Assembly (NCBI GenBank): GCA_021372355.1
Contig: JAJFUQ010000038.1
Span: 1 to 52,854, forward strand
Reading direction: 5' to 3'
Length of the DNA stretch: 52,854 nt
DNA from: Nocardiaceae bacterium
Lineage (GTDB): Bacteria; Actinomycetota; Actinomycetes; Mycobacteriales; Mycobacteriaceae
A program made the position numbers and the translations under genes. Shown here piece after piece: positions 1 to 7,310 of the stretch (the stretch's first letter is position 1; every line of letters starts with the position of its first letter). The notes beneath the pieces were generated by a model that saw only the letters and a list, made by a program, of their open reading frames with translations, searched no databases and was not told the DNA's origin.

Positions 1-939
1 CGTCGATTGATCGCGGTGAATCGGGAAGTGACCGCTCGCGAATTGCTCACGCACTTCGTGGAGCTACGCAAAGCGGCAACGCCAACTCAGCTGCGCCGAC
101 TTGCCGCATCCAACCCCTGTCCGCCCGAGCGGCAGCGTCTCGAGGAACTGGCGGAGAGTTCGGCACCGGCCACGCTCAGCCCACTCGAGTGTCTCGTCGA
201 GTTCCCGGCGTGCACACTCCGGGGTGCGGACCTGCTCGAACTGCTCGATCCCATGACGCCTCGGCATTACTCGATCTGTTCGTCGTCGCGCCTGTCGCCG
301 CAGATCGTCGGCCTGGTCGTCAGCGTCTTGCAGGCGCCCGCGAGATCCGGTCGTGGCATGTACAAGGGCGTGGCGTCCAACCACCTCGCCGAGGTCAAGC
401 CGGGAACGCAGATCCGGGCCCGGGTGGACCGGGCACGGGAGGCATTCCGGTCCGGCGCTGATCCGGCGCGAAACGTCATCCTCGTCAGCGCGGGGACCGG
501 AGTTGCACCGTTCTGCGGCTTCCTCATGGATCGGTTCGCCGCCAAGATGGCGGGCGATCCGTACACGCAGGCGATGTGCTTCTTCGGGGTCAACGACCCG
601 GACGTCGACTACATCTTCCGTAAGCAATTCGAGAGAGGCGTCGAGGAAGGGATCGTCGACATGCGCCCGGCGTTCTCGCATACGGCTCCAGGCGGTATTC
701 GCTACGTTCAGGACCGGATTGCCGCCGATGCCGACGATGTCTGGAATCTCATCGGTGACCCGGCGAAGAACGCCTACGTCTACGTCTGCGGCGACGGTGC
801 GCGGATGGCTCCGGGTGTTCGTCAGGCATTCCTGGACATCTATCGAGCGCGCACCGGCGCCGACGAGGCGGCCGCGCGCGACTGGCTCGTGGGGTTGGTG
901 CAGTCGGACCGATACGTGGAGGACGTCTTCGCGGGCTGA
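1..939 (+). CDS. Self-sufficient cytochrome P450 (CYP102/P450-BM3 type), C-terminal reductase part, 5' end outside window
   Basis: The reading frame is already open at base 1, so the gene begins upstream; 312 codons are visible. They match the end of the FAD/NADPH reductase half of CYP102 enzymes such as P450-BM3, which pass electrons from NADPH through FAD and FMN to a fused heme domain that hydroxylates fatty acids. Visible motifs are the connecting region (ELLTHFVEL, TPTQLRRLA, CPPE), the FAD-binding RHYSICSS, the NADPH-binding GTGVAPFCGF, the YVCGDGARMAP motif and the terminal RYVEDVFAG, which mirrors the RYAKDVWAG end of BM3. The heme and FMN domains are not in view, so fusion is inferred from the BM3-like connecting and terminal sequences. 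A separate CPR-type reductase is the alternative. It ends one base from the convergent ABC-F gene. Confidence 0.85.
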   Translation, partial: RRLIAVNREVTARELLTHFVELRKAATPTQLRRLAASNPCPPERQRLEELAESSAPATLSPLECLVEFPACTLRGADLLELLDPMTPRHYSICSSSRLSPQIVGLVVSVLQAPARSGRGMYKGVASNHLAEVKPGTQIRARVDRAREAFRSGADPARNVILVSAGTGVAPFCGFLMDRFAAKMAGDPYTQAMCFFGVNDPDVDYIFRKQFERGVEEGIVDMRPAFSHTAPGGIRYVQDRIAADADDVWNLIGDPAKNAYVYVCGDGARMAPGVRQAFLDIYRARTGADEAAARDWLVGLVQSDRYVEDVFAG

Positions 940-940
940 T

Positions 941-2548
941 TCATGCGTCCAGGCCCGGACGCTGACGCATTCGGCCGGTTTCAGCGAGTTCGATGACCGT
1001 GTCCACACCTATCCGTTCGAGGAATGCGACGTCGTGGCTCACGACGAGCAGGGCGCCGCGGTAGGCGTCGAGAGCTTCGGCGAGCTGTTCGACGCTCTCG
1101 ATATCGAGGTTGTTGGTCGGCTCGTCGAGGATCAACAACTGCGCGGGCGGGTCGGCCAGGAGAAGGCGGGCCAGCGCAACGCGGAAACGCTCGCCGCCGG
1201 ACAGCGTGTGGACGGGACGATCGACGCTGTCGCCGCGAAGGAGAAGCCGAGCGAGTTGGTTGCGGATGGTGCCGACAGGGATTCCTGGGGCGACCGCCTG
1301 CACGTTCGCGATAGCGCTGTCCTCATCCGCGAGTCCGTCGAGCCGCTGCGGGAGATAGCCGATGAACTCGGTGAGCAGACGGCCGCGCGGTCGCCCGGGA
1401 GCCGACTCGAATCTGTGGACGAGTTGCTCAACCAGCGTCGACTTTCCGGTCCCGTTCGCGCCGACAAGCGCAACCCGCTCCGGGCCCTGGATCACGATCG
1501 TGAGGTTTTCGTCGCTGAACTCGGCGAGACGGCGACCGGCGGGGACGTCCGGATCGGGAAGGTCGAGACGAATGTGTTCGTCCTCCCGGACGTTGGCGTC
1601 CGCGGCGTCGAGGGCTGCCTGGGCGCTGTGGATTCTGTCATCGAGGGTGGAACGCAGTGATCCCGCCGATGCCTGCGCCCAATTGGCGAGGTTGCCGGCG
1701 AGGACCTTGGGGATGCCACCATCGCGCTGTGCCTTTTTCGCTGTCCGCTCGCGCCGCGCGAGCTTCGTTTCCGCCTCGATGCGCTGACGCTTCTCCATCT
1801 TGAGCGCCTGCTTCGCCGTTCGGGCGGCTTGCTGCGCCGCCCGTTGTTCCTGCTCTTGGTACTCGCGCCACGCGCTGTACGGGCCGCCGAAAGTGGTGAG
1901 AGAGCCGCCGTAGAGCTCGGTGGTGTTATCCATGTGCTCGAGCAATTCGAGGTCGTGGCTGACGACGACGAGCGTGCCCGGCCATTCGTCGACGGTCTCT
2001 GCCAGCCTGGCACGGGTCGCACGGTCGAGGTTGTTGGTCGGCTCATCGAGCAACGTGATCGGCGTGCGGCGGATACGAAGTCCGGTGATGGCGATGAGCA
2101 TGCTCTCACCGCCGGAGACCTCGGTCACCCGGCGATCGAGATCCGCAGCGGAGAACCCGATGCGATGCAGTGCCTCGTCAGCGCGTGACTCGATGTCCCA
2201 GTTGTCGTGGACGGCATCGAAGTGGCGAGGGTCCGCGTCGCCGGATTCGATGGCCTTCAGCGCGGCGAGGATGCCATCGATGCCGAGTAGTTCCGCGATC
2301 GTCGTGTCGGGCCGAAGGGTGAGGGTCTGTGGCAGATAGCCGACCGCGCCGCTGACCTCGATGTGTCCGGCCGTCGCCTGCAGATCACCGGCGATCAGCC
2401 GAAGCAGTGTGGACTTTCCGGCGCCGTTGCGGCCGATGAGCCCAGTCCGGCCGGAATTGATGGTGCCGTTCACATGGGAGAGCGCGATGGTCCCGTCCGG
2501 CCATTCGAAGGTGAGATCGCGAAACGCGATAACGGGCTTGGTAGACAT
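941..2548 (-). CDS. ABC-F family ATPase (ribosome-associated, possible antibiotic protection factor)
   Basis: A 535-residue protein with two ABC ATPase domains and no membrane segments, the layout of ABC-F proteins, which act on the ribosome (translation factors or ribosome protection from antibiotics). Domain 1 has Walker A GRNGAGKST (39-47), signature SGGES (145-149) and Walker B LLDEPTNN. A charged, probably helical linker runs from about 225 to 320. Domain 2 has Walker A GANGTGKST (363-371), LSGGE and ILDEPTNN. Start: ATG at 2548 is preferred over TTG one codon earlier; no strong Shine-Dalgarno is visible. An 8-codon ORF with a stop lies upstream (2580-2606, minus). The subfamily, and so housekeeping versus resistance, cannot be decided by eye. 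Confidence 0.9.
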   Translation of the reverse strand: MSTKPVIAFRDLTFEWPDGTIALSHVNGTINSGRTGLIGRNGAGKSTLLRLIAGDLQATAGHIEVSGAVGYLPQTLTLRPDTTIAELLGIDGILAALKAIESGDADPRHFDAVHDNWDIESRADEALHRIGFSAADLDRRVTEVSGGESMLIAITGLRIRRTPITLLDEPTNNLDRATRARLAETVDEWPGTLVVVSHDLELLEHMDNTTELYGGSLTTFGGPYSAWREYQEQEQRAAQQAARTAKQALKMEKRQRIEAETKLARRERTAKKAQRDGGIPKVLAGNLANWAQASAGSLRSTLDDRIHSAQAALDAADANVREDEHIRLDLPDPDVPAGRRLAEFSDENLTIVIQGPERVALVGANGTGKSTLVEQLVHRFESAPGRPRGRLLTEFIGYLPQRLDGLADEDSAIANVQAVAPGIPVGTIRNQLARLLLRGDSVDRPVHTLSGGERFRVALARLLLADPPAQLLILDEPTNNLDIESVEQLAEALDAYRGALLVVSHDVAFLERIGVDTVIELAETGRMRQRPGLDA

Positions 2549-2922
2549 CAAAAAGGGTGCTTTCGGTCGAAGTAGCGGGTCAGCTTCTGTCGGCCTTGAT
2601 GTCCATGGGTCCCGACGCTATCAACCGCACTCGCTGAGCGCCTCTGATTTATCGGTGCCTCAGTTGTCCTTTTCGGGCAGATAGGTCACGACGGTCTCTA
2701 GCCGCCCGGCGCGGGCAGATGAGGTGCACTCACCATCTGCATGCGCTGTGCTTGGACCTCGGGCTTGAGCAAGGTGCCCTCGGGTGATTCGCCAGGCCGC
2801 GTCACGCGCGGGCGTCACCCCCGTAACGGTTGAAATCGGTGCCGGTGCCACGCATTTCGTCCTGGCAACCGCGTCCTAGCCTTCGATCGAGGCAACAACG
2901 CCGCGCATCGGGAGGTAGAACG
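2549..2922. other. Intergenic region between ABC-F gene and first secreted paralogue
   Basis: No convincing gene. On the minus strand it is the leader of the ABC-F gene, with a tiny ORF (M-D-I-K-A-D-R-S-stop, 2606 down to 2580) and a short T run just before the start codon. The right part (2800-2859) is the promoter-proximal block that is repeated, with identical internal spacing, upstream of the second secreted paralogue. Confidence 0.5.
2800..2859 (+). promoter_or_regulatory. Duplicated upstream block, copy 1
   Basis: A 60-base block upstream of the first secreted paralogue. It shares with 3497-3556 the elements CGTCACGCG, GTAACGGTTGAAA (2823-2835), GGTGCC (2844-2849) and CATTTCG (2853-2859), each at the same offset within the block. 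It lies 64 bases from the GTG start; copy 2 lies 65 bases from its start. Kept spacing in otherwise diverged DNA suggests a promoter or operator. The sigma factor or regulator is unknown. Confidence 0.55.
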
Positions 2923-3435
2923 GTGGAGCTCCGCACAGCTCATCTGGGGAATCGAGTGATGGCAGCGGCGATCGGTGCTGCTGCTCTGGCCGCGACTTTC
3001 GGTGCAGGTTCCGCGTCGGCTGCGGTCGACGGCGGAGTCATCTTCAAGGCCGAGGGCAAGTCGATCGTTGCTGGGATCGACGCGGTGACAAATAACGGCG
3101 TCGGCGAGAGCATCACGTGCAAGCTCGACGCGAAGTCCCAAGCGGCGGGTTCAACGCCGAAGACGGCGTCCCGAACCGACAAGGCGGGCGACTCGGGAGT
3201 CCTCAGCGAGAGTCTCCGGATCGACAACCTGCAGCCGGGCAAGTATGACGCCAAGGTGCACTGCGTGGACAGCTCGGGCGACGAGTTCAGCCTGACGAAG
3301 TCCGAAGTCGTGGAGATCGGCGGAGCGAAGCCGGCGGCTGCTTCCGCGGCGTCGAAAGCGACCACGCCGGCCGGAATCTCCGGAATCCTGTCGACGGTCA
3401 AGCAGTTCCTGACCACGATCATCAACAAGATCTAG
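2923..3435 (+). CDS. Small secreted protein, paralogue 1
   Basis: A 170-residue exported protein of unknown function. GTG at 2923 is preferred because GGGAGG lies at 2910-2915 and it places a signal peptide at the N-terminus: basic start, hydrophobic stretch at about 12-29, and an Ala-Ser-Ala cleavage site near 31-33. The mature part has two cysteines (ITCKLD and VHCVD) that could form a disulfide, and the phrase LQPGKYDAKVHC also found in paralogue 2. The C-terminus has a short hydrophobic helix-like stretch. The protein aligns over its length with the product of 3621-4127. I do not recognise a named family. A cell-envelope or secreted role is inferred from the signal peptide only. Confidence 0.85.
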   Translation: MELRTAHLGNRVMAAAIGAAALAATFGAGSASAAVDGGVIFKAEGKSIVAGIDAVTNNGVGESITCKLDAKSQAAGSTPKTASRTDKAGDSGVLSESLRIDNLQPGKYDAKVHCVDSSGDEFSLTKSEVVEIGGAKPAAASAASKATTPAGISGILSTVKQFLTTIINKI

Positions 3436-3445
3436 TTCGTCCGGA

Positions 3446-3489
3446 GAAGCGTCCGGTCGCGTCACACGATGCGCACGGACGCTTCTTTC
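3446..3489 (+). terminator. Intrinsic terminator after secreted paralogue 1
   Basis: Perfect 10-bp inverted repeat GAAGCGTCCG (3446-3455) and CGGACGCTTC (3476-3485), with a 20-base loop, followed by TTTC. It begins 10 bases after the stop codon. Confidence 0.7.
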
Positions 3490-3496
3490 GTTCCAT

Positions 3497-3556
3497 CGTC
3501 ACGCGTGGGCGTCGCCCTCGTAACGGTTGAAAAAGCCCGCGGTGCCGCACATTTCG
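3497..3556 (+). promoter_or_regulatory. Duplicated upstream block, copy 2
   Basis: Second copy of the 60-base block at 2800-2859, with GTAACGGTTGAAA at 3520-3532, GGTGCC at 3541-3546 and CATTTCG at 3550-3556, all at the same offsets as copy 1. It lies 65 bases from the GTG start of the second secreted paralogue. Confidence 0.55.
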
Positions 3557-3620
3557 CGCATGGCGCGGCCGCATAGCGTTCGAGGTAGGCAATTTCTTTG
3601 TGTAGGGGGAGGTAAAGACG

Positions 3621-4127
3621 GTGAAGTTCCGGACAGCTCGTCTGGGTAATCAAGTGATCGCGTCGATGATCGGTGCAGCCGCGCTGGCTGCGGCTTTCGG
3701 TGCTGGTACGGCATCGGCGGCGGTCACCGGTACGGTCGCGTTCAAGACCGAGGGCGCGTCGGTTTCGTCCGCGGTCGATGCGGTGTCGTCGGTCAACGGA
3801 TCGACCATCTACTGCAAGCTCGACGTGAAGTCGCAGGCGGCGACGTCGACGACGAAGACGGCCTACAAGACGGCCCAGTCGACGGCCGGACTCTTCAGCC
3901 AGACGCTGAAGATTGACAACCTGCAGCCCGGCAAGTACGACACGACGCTGCATTGCTTCGACAATCCGGAGGACAAGGACGGTTTGACGAAGACGACCGT
4001 TCTCACGGTCACTGGCGCGACGCCGGCGTCGACTGGTACCGGTACGACGACACCGCCGGCCGGTGTGAGCGGAATCCTCGCGATTGTGCAGCAGCTGCTG
4101 ACGTCGATTTTCGGCTCCGGCAGCTAG
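3621..4127 (+). CDS. Small secreted protein, paralogue 2
   Basis: A 168-residue exported protein. GTG start at 3621 follows GGGGGAGG. A signal peptide is seen (basic N-terminus, hydrophobic core, Ala-Ser-Ala near 31-33). It aligns with paralogue 1 from the first residues through the signal peptide, the IYCKLD cysteine, the LQPGKYDTTLHC segment and the TPPAGVSGIL tail, so the pair arose by tandem duplication. The copies have diverged clearly in the mature region, so the duplication is not recent. Function unknown. The two conserved cysteines suggest one disulfide in the mature protein. Confidence 0.85.
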   Translation: MKFRTARLGNQVIASMIGAAALAAAFGAGTASAAVTGTVAFKTEGASVSSAVDAVSSVNGSTIYCKLDVKSQAATSTTKTAYKTAQSTAGLFSQTLKIDNLQPGKYDTTLHCFDNPEDKDGLTKTTVLTVTGATPASTGTGTTTPPAGVSGILAIVQQLLTSIFGSGS

Positions 4128-4139
4128 ACAACGGACGAC

Positions 4140-4177
4140 AAGCGTCCGCGAGGGTCAGATGACGCTCGCGGACGCTT
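4140..4177. terminator. Bidirectional terminator between secreted paralogue 2 and the ABC exporter
   Basis: Perfect 13-bp inverted repeat AAGCGTCCGCGAG (4140-4152) and CTCGCGGACGCTT (4165-4177) with a 12-base loop. It carries the same GCGTCCG core as the terminator after paralogue 1. The stop codon of the convergent ABC exporter (4155-4157) lies in the loop, so the hairpin probably serves both transcripts. Confidence 0.75.
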
Positions 4178-5954
4178 CTCCTGTTTGGACGCGCCACAAT
4201 GCTGCGTAGGGCCCATCGGCAGCGACAAGTTCGTCATGGTTGCCGGCCTCGATGACGCGTCCAGAGTCGAGGACCCAGATGCGATGCGCGTGCCGAACCG
4301 TCGACAATCGGTGGGCGACGACGATCGCCGTCCGATTCCGCGTCGCCTCCCGGAGCGATTTCTGGATCGCGGCCTCGGTTTCGTTGTCGACCGCGCTCGT
4401 TGCCTCGTCGAGAACGAGAACCGCGGGATCTCGCAGCAACGCCCGGGCGAGTGCCAGGCGCTGTCGCTGACCACCCGAGAGCGTCACGCCACGCTCGCCG
4501 ACCACGGTGTCGAAACCGTCTGGCAGCTTGTCGATGAACTCGATCGCGTGGGCTGCGACGGCGGCCGCGCGGACCTCGTCGCGTGACGCGTCCTCGCGAC
4601 CGTAGGCGATGTTCTCGAAGATCGTGCCCGCGAAGAGGTACACGTCCTGCGAGACGTAGCCCATCGATCCCCGTAGCGAGTCCCAGTCAAGGTCGCGAAC
4701 GTCACGGCCGTCGAGGAGGACCGCTCCCGAGCGCGGATCGTCGAAGCGCAGGATGAGTCGCAAGATCGAGGACTTACCTGCTCCGGTTGGCCCGACGATC
4801 GCGTGCGTCTCGCCGGCCGGAACGTCGATGTCGACTTCGTGGAGAACGTCGGGAGCATCGCGATATCCGGCGCGAACACCGCGCAGCTCGAGGTGCCCCC
4901 GCACCGGGGCGAGGAGACGGTCCGTCCCGGCCGAAACCGTGACGGGTTCGTCGAGCAGTCGCAAGATGCGCGCGGTCGACGCCTTTCCACGCTGGTAGAG
5001 GTCCAAGACCTCGGCAACCGAGGTCAGAGGCCACAAGAGCCGCTGTGTCATGAACACCAGAACCGAGTACAGACCGACTTCCAGTTCGCCCCGCAGCGCC
5101 TGGAAACCGCCGATGAGCAGTGTCGCGGTGAATCCGGCGAGAATCGCCATCCGCACGAGCGGCACGAAGGCTGCGGACGATCGAATGGCGTCGAGGTTCG
5201 CCTGCCGGTAGGACGAAGAGAATGACTCGATGCGCTGTCGTTCGCGCTTCTCGGCGGTGAAGGCCTTGATTGTCGCGATTCCGGCGAGGTTGGCGGACAG
5301 CACTCCCGATAGGTCGGCGACCGCCTCCCGGACGCGTGCATAGAGCGGCGCGAGTCGCTTCTGGAAGAGCAGCGAACCCGAAATGATGATCGGAATCGGG
5401 AGGAAGGCGATGAGCGTCAATTCCCACGACGTCAACGCGAAGACAGTGCCGACGAGGAGCACGTTGAGGGTGACCTGCAGGATCGCGGGAGCGCCGACGT
5501 CGAGGAAGCGCTCCAGCTGGTTGACGTCGTCATTGAGCGTCGCCAACGTGGCGCCCTGCGGGCGGGATTCATGCCAACTGACGTCCAGACGCTGCACGTG
5601 GTCGTAGGCCTCGAGGCGAAGTTCGTGCTCGATTCCCTGCGCGAGCCCGCGCCATGCGACATCGGCGATGTACTGCGATACCGATTCGATGATCCACACG
5701 ATGCAGTTGAAGACGGCGAGCCAGCCGATCTGCGCGTACCGCGATTCGACGTGCAGCAGGCCCGCGATGAACGAGGCATCACCGCGGACGACGACGTCGA
5801 CCGCAGCTCCGATGAGCAGTTCCGGCATGACGTCGGCGATTTTGTTGATCGTCGACATGATCGTCGCGAACACGAAGCGTGCCCGGAAGCGACGTTGGCG
5901 GCGCCACAGCTCGTAGAGCGGTCGCGGTGATTCGCCAGTAGGCCTTCGCGTCAT
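4155..5954 (-). CDS. ABC exporter, fused membrane and ATPase domains
   Basis: A 599-residue half-transporter that would dimerise in the inner membrane and export lipids, drugs or peptides. Residues of about 1-330 form the type I exporter membrane domain with six expected helices. The ATPase domain has Walker A GPTGAGKSS, a Q-loop YVSQDVYLF, signature LSGGQRQRLALARA, Walker B VLVLDEATSAVD and the switch AHRLST. The ATG at 5954 is preceded by GGGAG at suitable distance. No partner exporter gene is adjacent, so a homodimer is likely. Substrate unknown. Its 3' end overlaps the terminator shared with the convergent secreted-protein gene. Confidence 0.9.
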   Translation of the reverse strand: MTRRPTGESPRPLYELWRRQRRFRARFVFATIMSTINKIADVMPELLIGAAVDVVVRGDASFIAGLLHVESRYAQIGWLAVFNCIVWIIESVSQYIADVAWRGLAQGIEHELRLEAYDHVQRLDVSWHESRPQGATLATLNDDVNQLERFLDVGAPAILQVTLNVLLVGTVFALTSWELTLIAFLPIPIIISGSLLFQKRLAPLYARVREAVADLSGVLSANLAGIATIKAFTAEKRERQRIESFSSSYRQANLDAIRSSAAFVPLVRMAILAGFTATLLIGGFQALRGELEVGLYSVLVFMTQRLLWPLTSVAEVLDLYQRGKASTARILRLLDEPVTVSAGTDRLLAPVRGHLELRGVRAGYRDAPDVLHEVDIDVPAGETHAIVGPTGAGKSSILRLILRFDDPRSGAVLLDGRDVRDLDWDSLRGSMGYVSQDVYLFAGTIFENIAYGREDASRDEVRAAAVAAHAIEFIDKLPDGFDTVVGERGVTLSGGQRQRLALARALLRDPAVLVLDEATSAVDNETEAAIQKSLREATRNRTAIVVAHRLSTVRHAHRIWVLDSGRVIEAGNHDELVAADGPYAALWRVQTGEASASVI

Positions 5955-6178
5955 GTCACTCCCGCCGAATGTCGTTGCACACGCAGCCTATCGACACAGC
6001 GGAAGTGAATTTCCCGACGCCGGTTGCAGGGGAGCGCGCAAGCGGCGTCCACGCTTGATCCGGCAGTCGATCGATCCGGAAGTAAGAGTCTCCCGCACGA
6101 CGGTCTGTACAAAAGTCCGCTTTCGTAAAAGCCCCAAAATCGGGGACATGACGCCCGGCTCGGTTCTGCAGAACGGAC

Positions 6179-6213
6179 AAGGGGCGTCACCGCGATCAAG
6201 CGGTGGCGCCCTT
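6179..6213 (-). terminator. Intrinsic terminator after the proline-rich membrane protein gene
   Basis: Near-perfect inverted repeat (GGGCGCCACCGC paired with GCGGTGACGCCC on the minus strand, 6-base loop) about 22 bases after the stop codon at 6235. There is no long T run, which is common in actinobacteria. Confidence 0.65.
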
Positions 6214-6234
6214 GCTTGGTCTACGGCCGACGAG

Positions 6235-6594
6235 TCAGGAGGGCGCGGAGGTGGTGGGGCTCGGAGTTGTCGTGGTAGCCGGACTCTGCGGCTCGCCCGG
6301 CGGGTTGACGAACTGGTGGCGGAACGGCATCGGGCCCCGCATGCCCGGTCCCTCGAAACGTTCGATAACTCCGCGGTCGCCACGGTCCGCATGTCCGACC
6401 CAATACCCGGCGGTGAACGCGAGAGCGCCGAAGCCGAACAGCCCGATCGAGGCGGCGACGATCAACACCTTCACGGGGTCGTTGCGGAACCGGTCCCACT
6501 TCGACGGGGCCGGCACCTCGGCGACCGATGGTGGCCCAGGAGGCGGCGGTGGCGGCTGCAGCTTCTCGGTCTGAGCGTCAGAATTGTCGGTCAT
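6235..6594 (-). CDS. Single-pass membrane protein with proline-rich N-terminus
   Basis: A 119-residue protein of unknown function. The cytoplasmic N-terminus carries a run of prolines near residues 14-21. One hydrophobic segment follows (IVAASIGLFGFGALAFTAGY, roughly 45-65). The outside C-terminus ends in a Pro/Thr/Ser-rich tail like those that cross the cell wall. ATG at 6594 has GAGGTGG just upstream. It stands alone with its own terminator. The composition resembles small membrane-anchored proteins of Mycobacteriales, but no specific family is recognised. Confidence 0.8.
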   Translation of the reverse strand: MTDNSDAQTEKLQPPPPPPGPPSVAEVPAPSKWDRFRNDPVKVLIVAASIGLFGFGALAFTAGYWVGHADRGDRGVIERFEGPGMRGPMPFRHQFVNPPGEPQSPATTTTPSPTTSAPS

Positions 6595-6944
6595 CTACCA
6601 CCTCGATCAGGACGGATACGGCTGGACGCTGTGATCTTGTGCCGTGAAATTAAGAACCGGCTGTGGGCAAGCTGCCAAACGCCCGACAAACCGGACAGGT
6701 CGTGCGTCGGGCCGATTAACGCGGCGTGGCGGGCAATGACACGCAGCTCACCGAAACATCCCGGCGCGTCGTGAGGTGAAACTGAAACGGAGGCGTTTCG
6801 TTGTTGGCATCATTGAGAGTCAAGCGGTGAGAACCGCACCCGCCGGAGGCGGCGTTCTGAGCGATAGCTGGAACTCAGCCAACATCTGTGCGGGAAGCCG
6901 ACAACGGCCATCGCACCGATGGCACCTTTGGAGTTGAGGGCGCA
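6595..6944. other. Intergenic region, divergent promoters
   Basis: Lies between the minus-strand proline-rich membrane protein gene and the plus-strand small membrane protein gene. It contains a short perfect hairpin (GAAACG, 4-base loop, CGTTTC) near 6787-6802. No gene with a plausible start and codon pattern was seen. Confidence 0.4.
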
Positions 6945-7223
6945 GTGGAGCTAGTCGCACTGAGCGCAATCGCCGTTCTCGCCGTACCAGTGCCGGCGGC
7001 GATTGCCGCGCTTATCCGGCGTAGGCACGAGCAGCGTCAGATTCGGCGTGTAGCAAAGTTGTCACATCCGGCCTGCTTTCAGCAAGTCGAGCTGACGGCA
7101 CCTGACTTCGACGCCCTCGCGACGGCGGAGAACCGACTTCTGCGCGCCCGGATGTCCGGCGACATCGACTCGACCGCTTACCACCGCGGGATGCACCGCC
7201 TGGCCCTTGTGGCCGCAGGCTAA
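6945..7223 (+). CDS. Small membrane-anchored protein with SHOCT-like C-terminus, paralogue A
   Basis: A 92-residue protein: an N-terminal hydrophobic segment (about 3-22), a basic patch RRRHEQRQIRR, then a soluble tail. The end (ENRLLRARMSGDIDSTAYHR) resembles the SHOCT short C-terminal motif, a small helical pair of unknown function. GTG at 6945 is chosen because GAGGG lies just upstream and because it aligns with the start of its paralogue at 8676; an in-frame GTG at 6888 would add 19 residues. Both paralogues share VAKLSHPA and the SHOCT-like segment and flank the ROK kinase gene. A membrane adaptor role is only a guess. Confidence 0.7.
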   Translation: MELVALSAIAVLAVPVPAAIAALIRRRHEQRQIRRVAKLSHPACFQQVELTAPDFDALATAENRLLRARMSGDIDSTAYHRGMHRLALVAAG

Positions 7224-7310
7224 TTTCGCGCAGCGATTCAGTGAACTGACAGTCAGCGAACGCGGCCTCGCGCAAGAATCCAAGTCGGACACTGCGTAGA
7301 GGAGCTGATC

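Noticed and set aside
6131..6145. CCCC-AAAAT-GGGG hairpin upstream of the ABC exporter
   Set aside because: Stem is only four base pairs; likely chance in GC-rich DNA.
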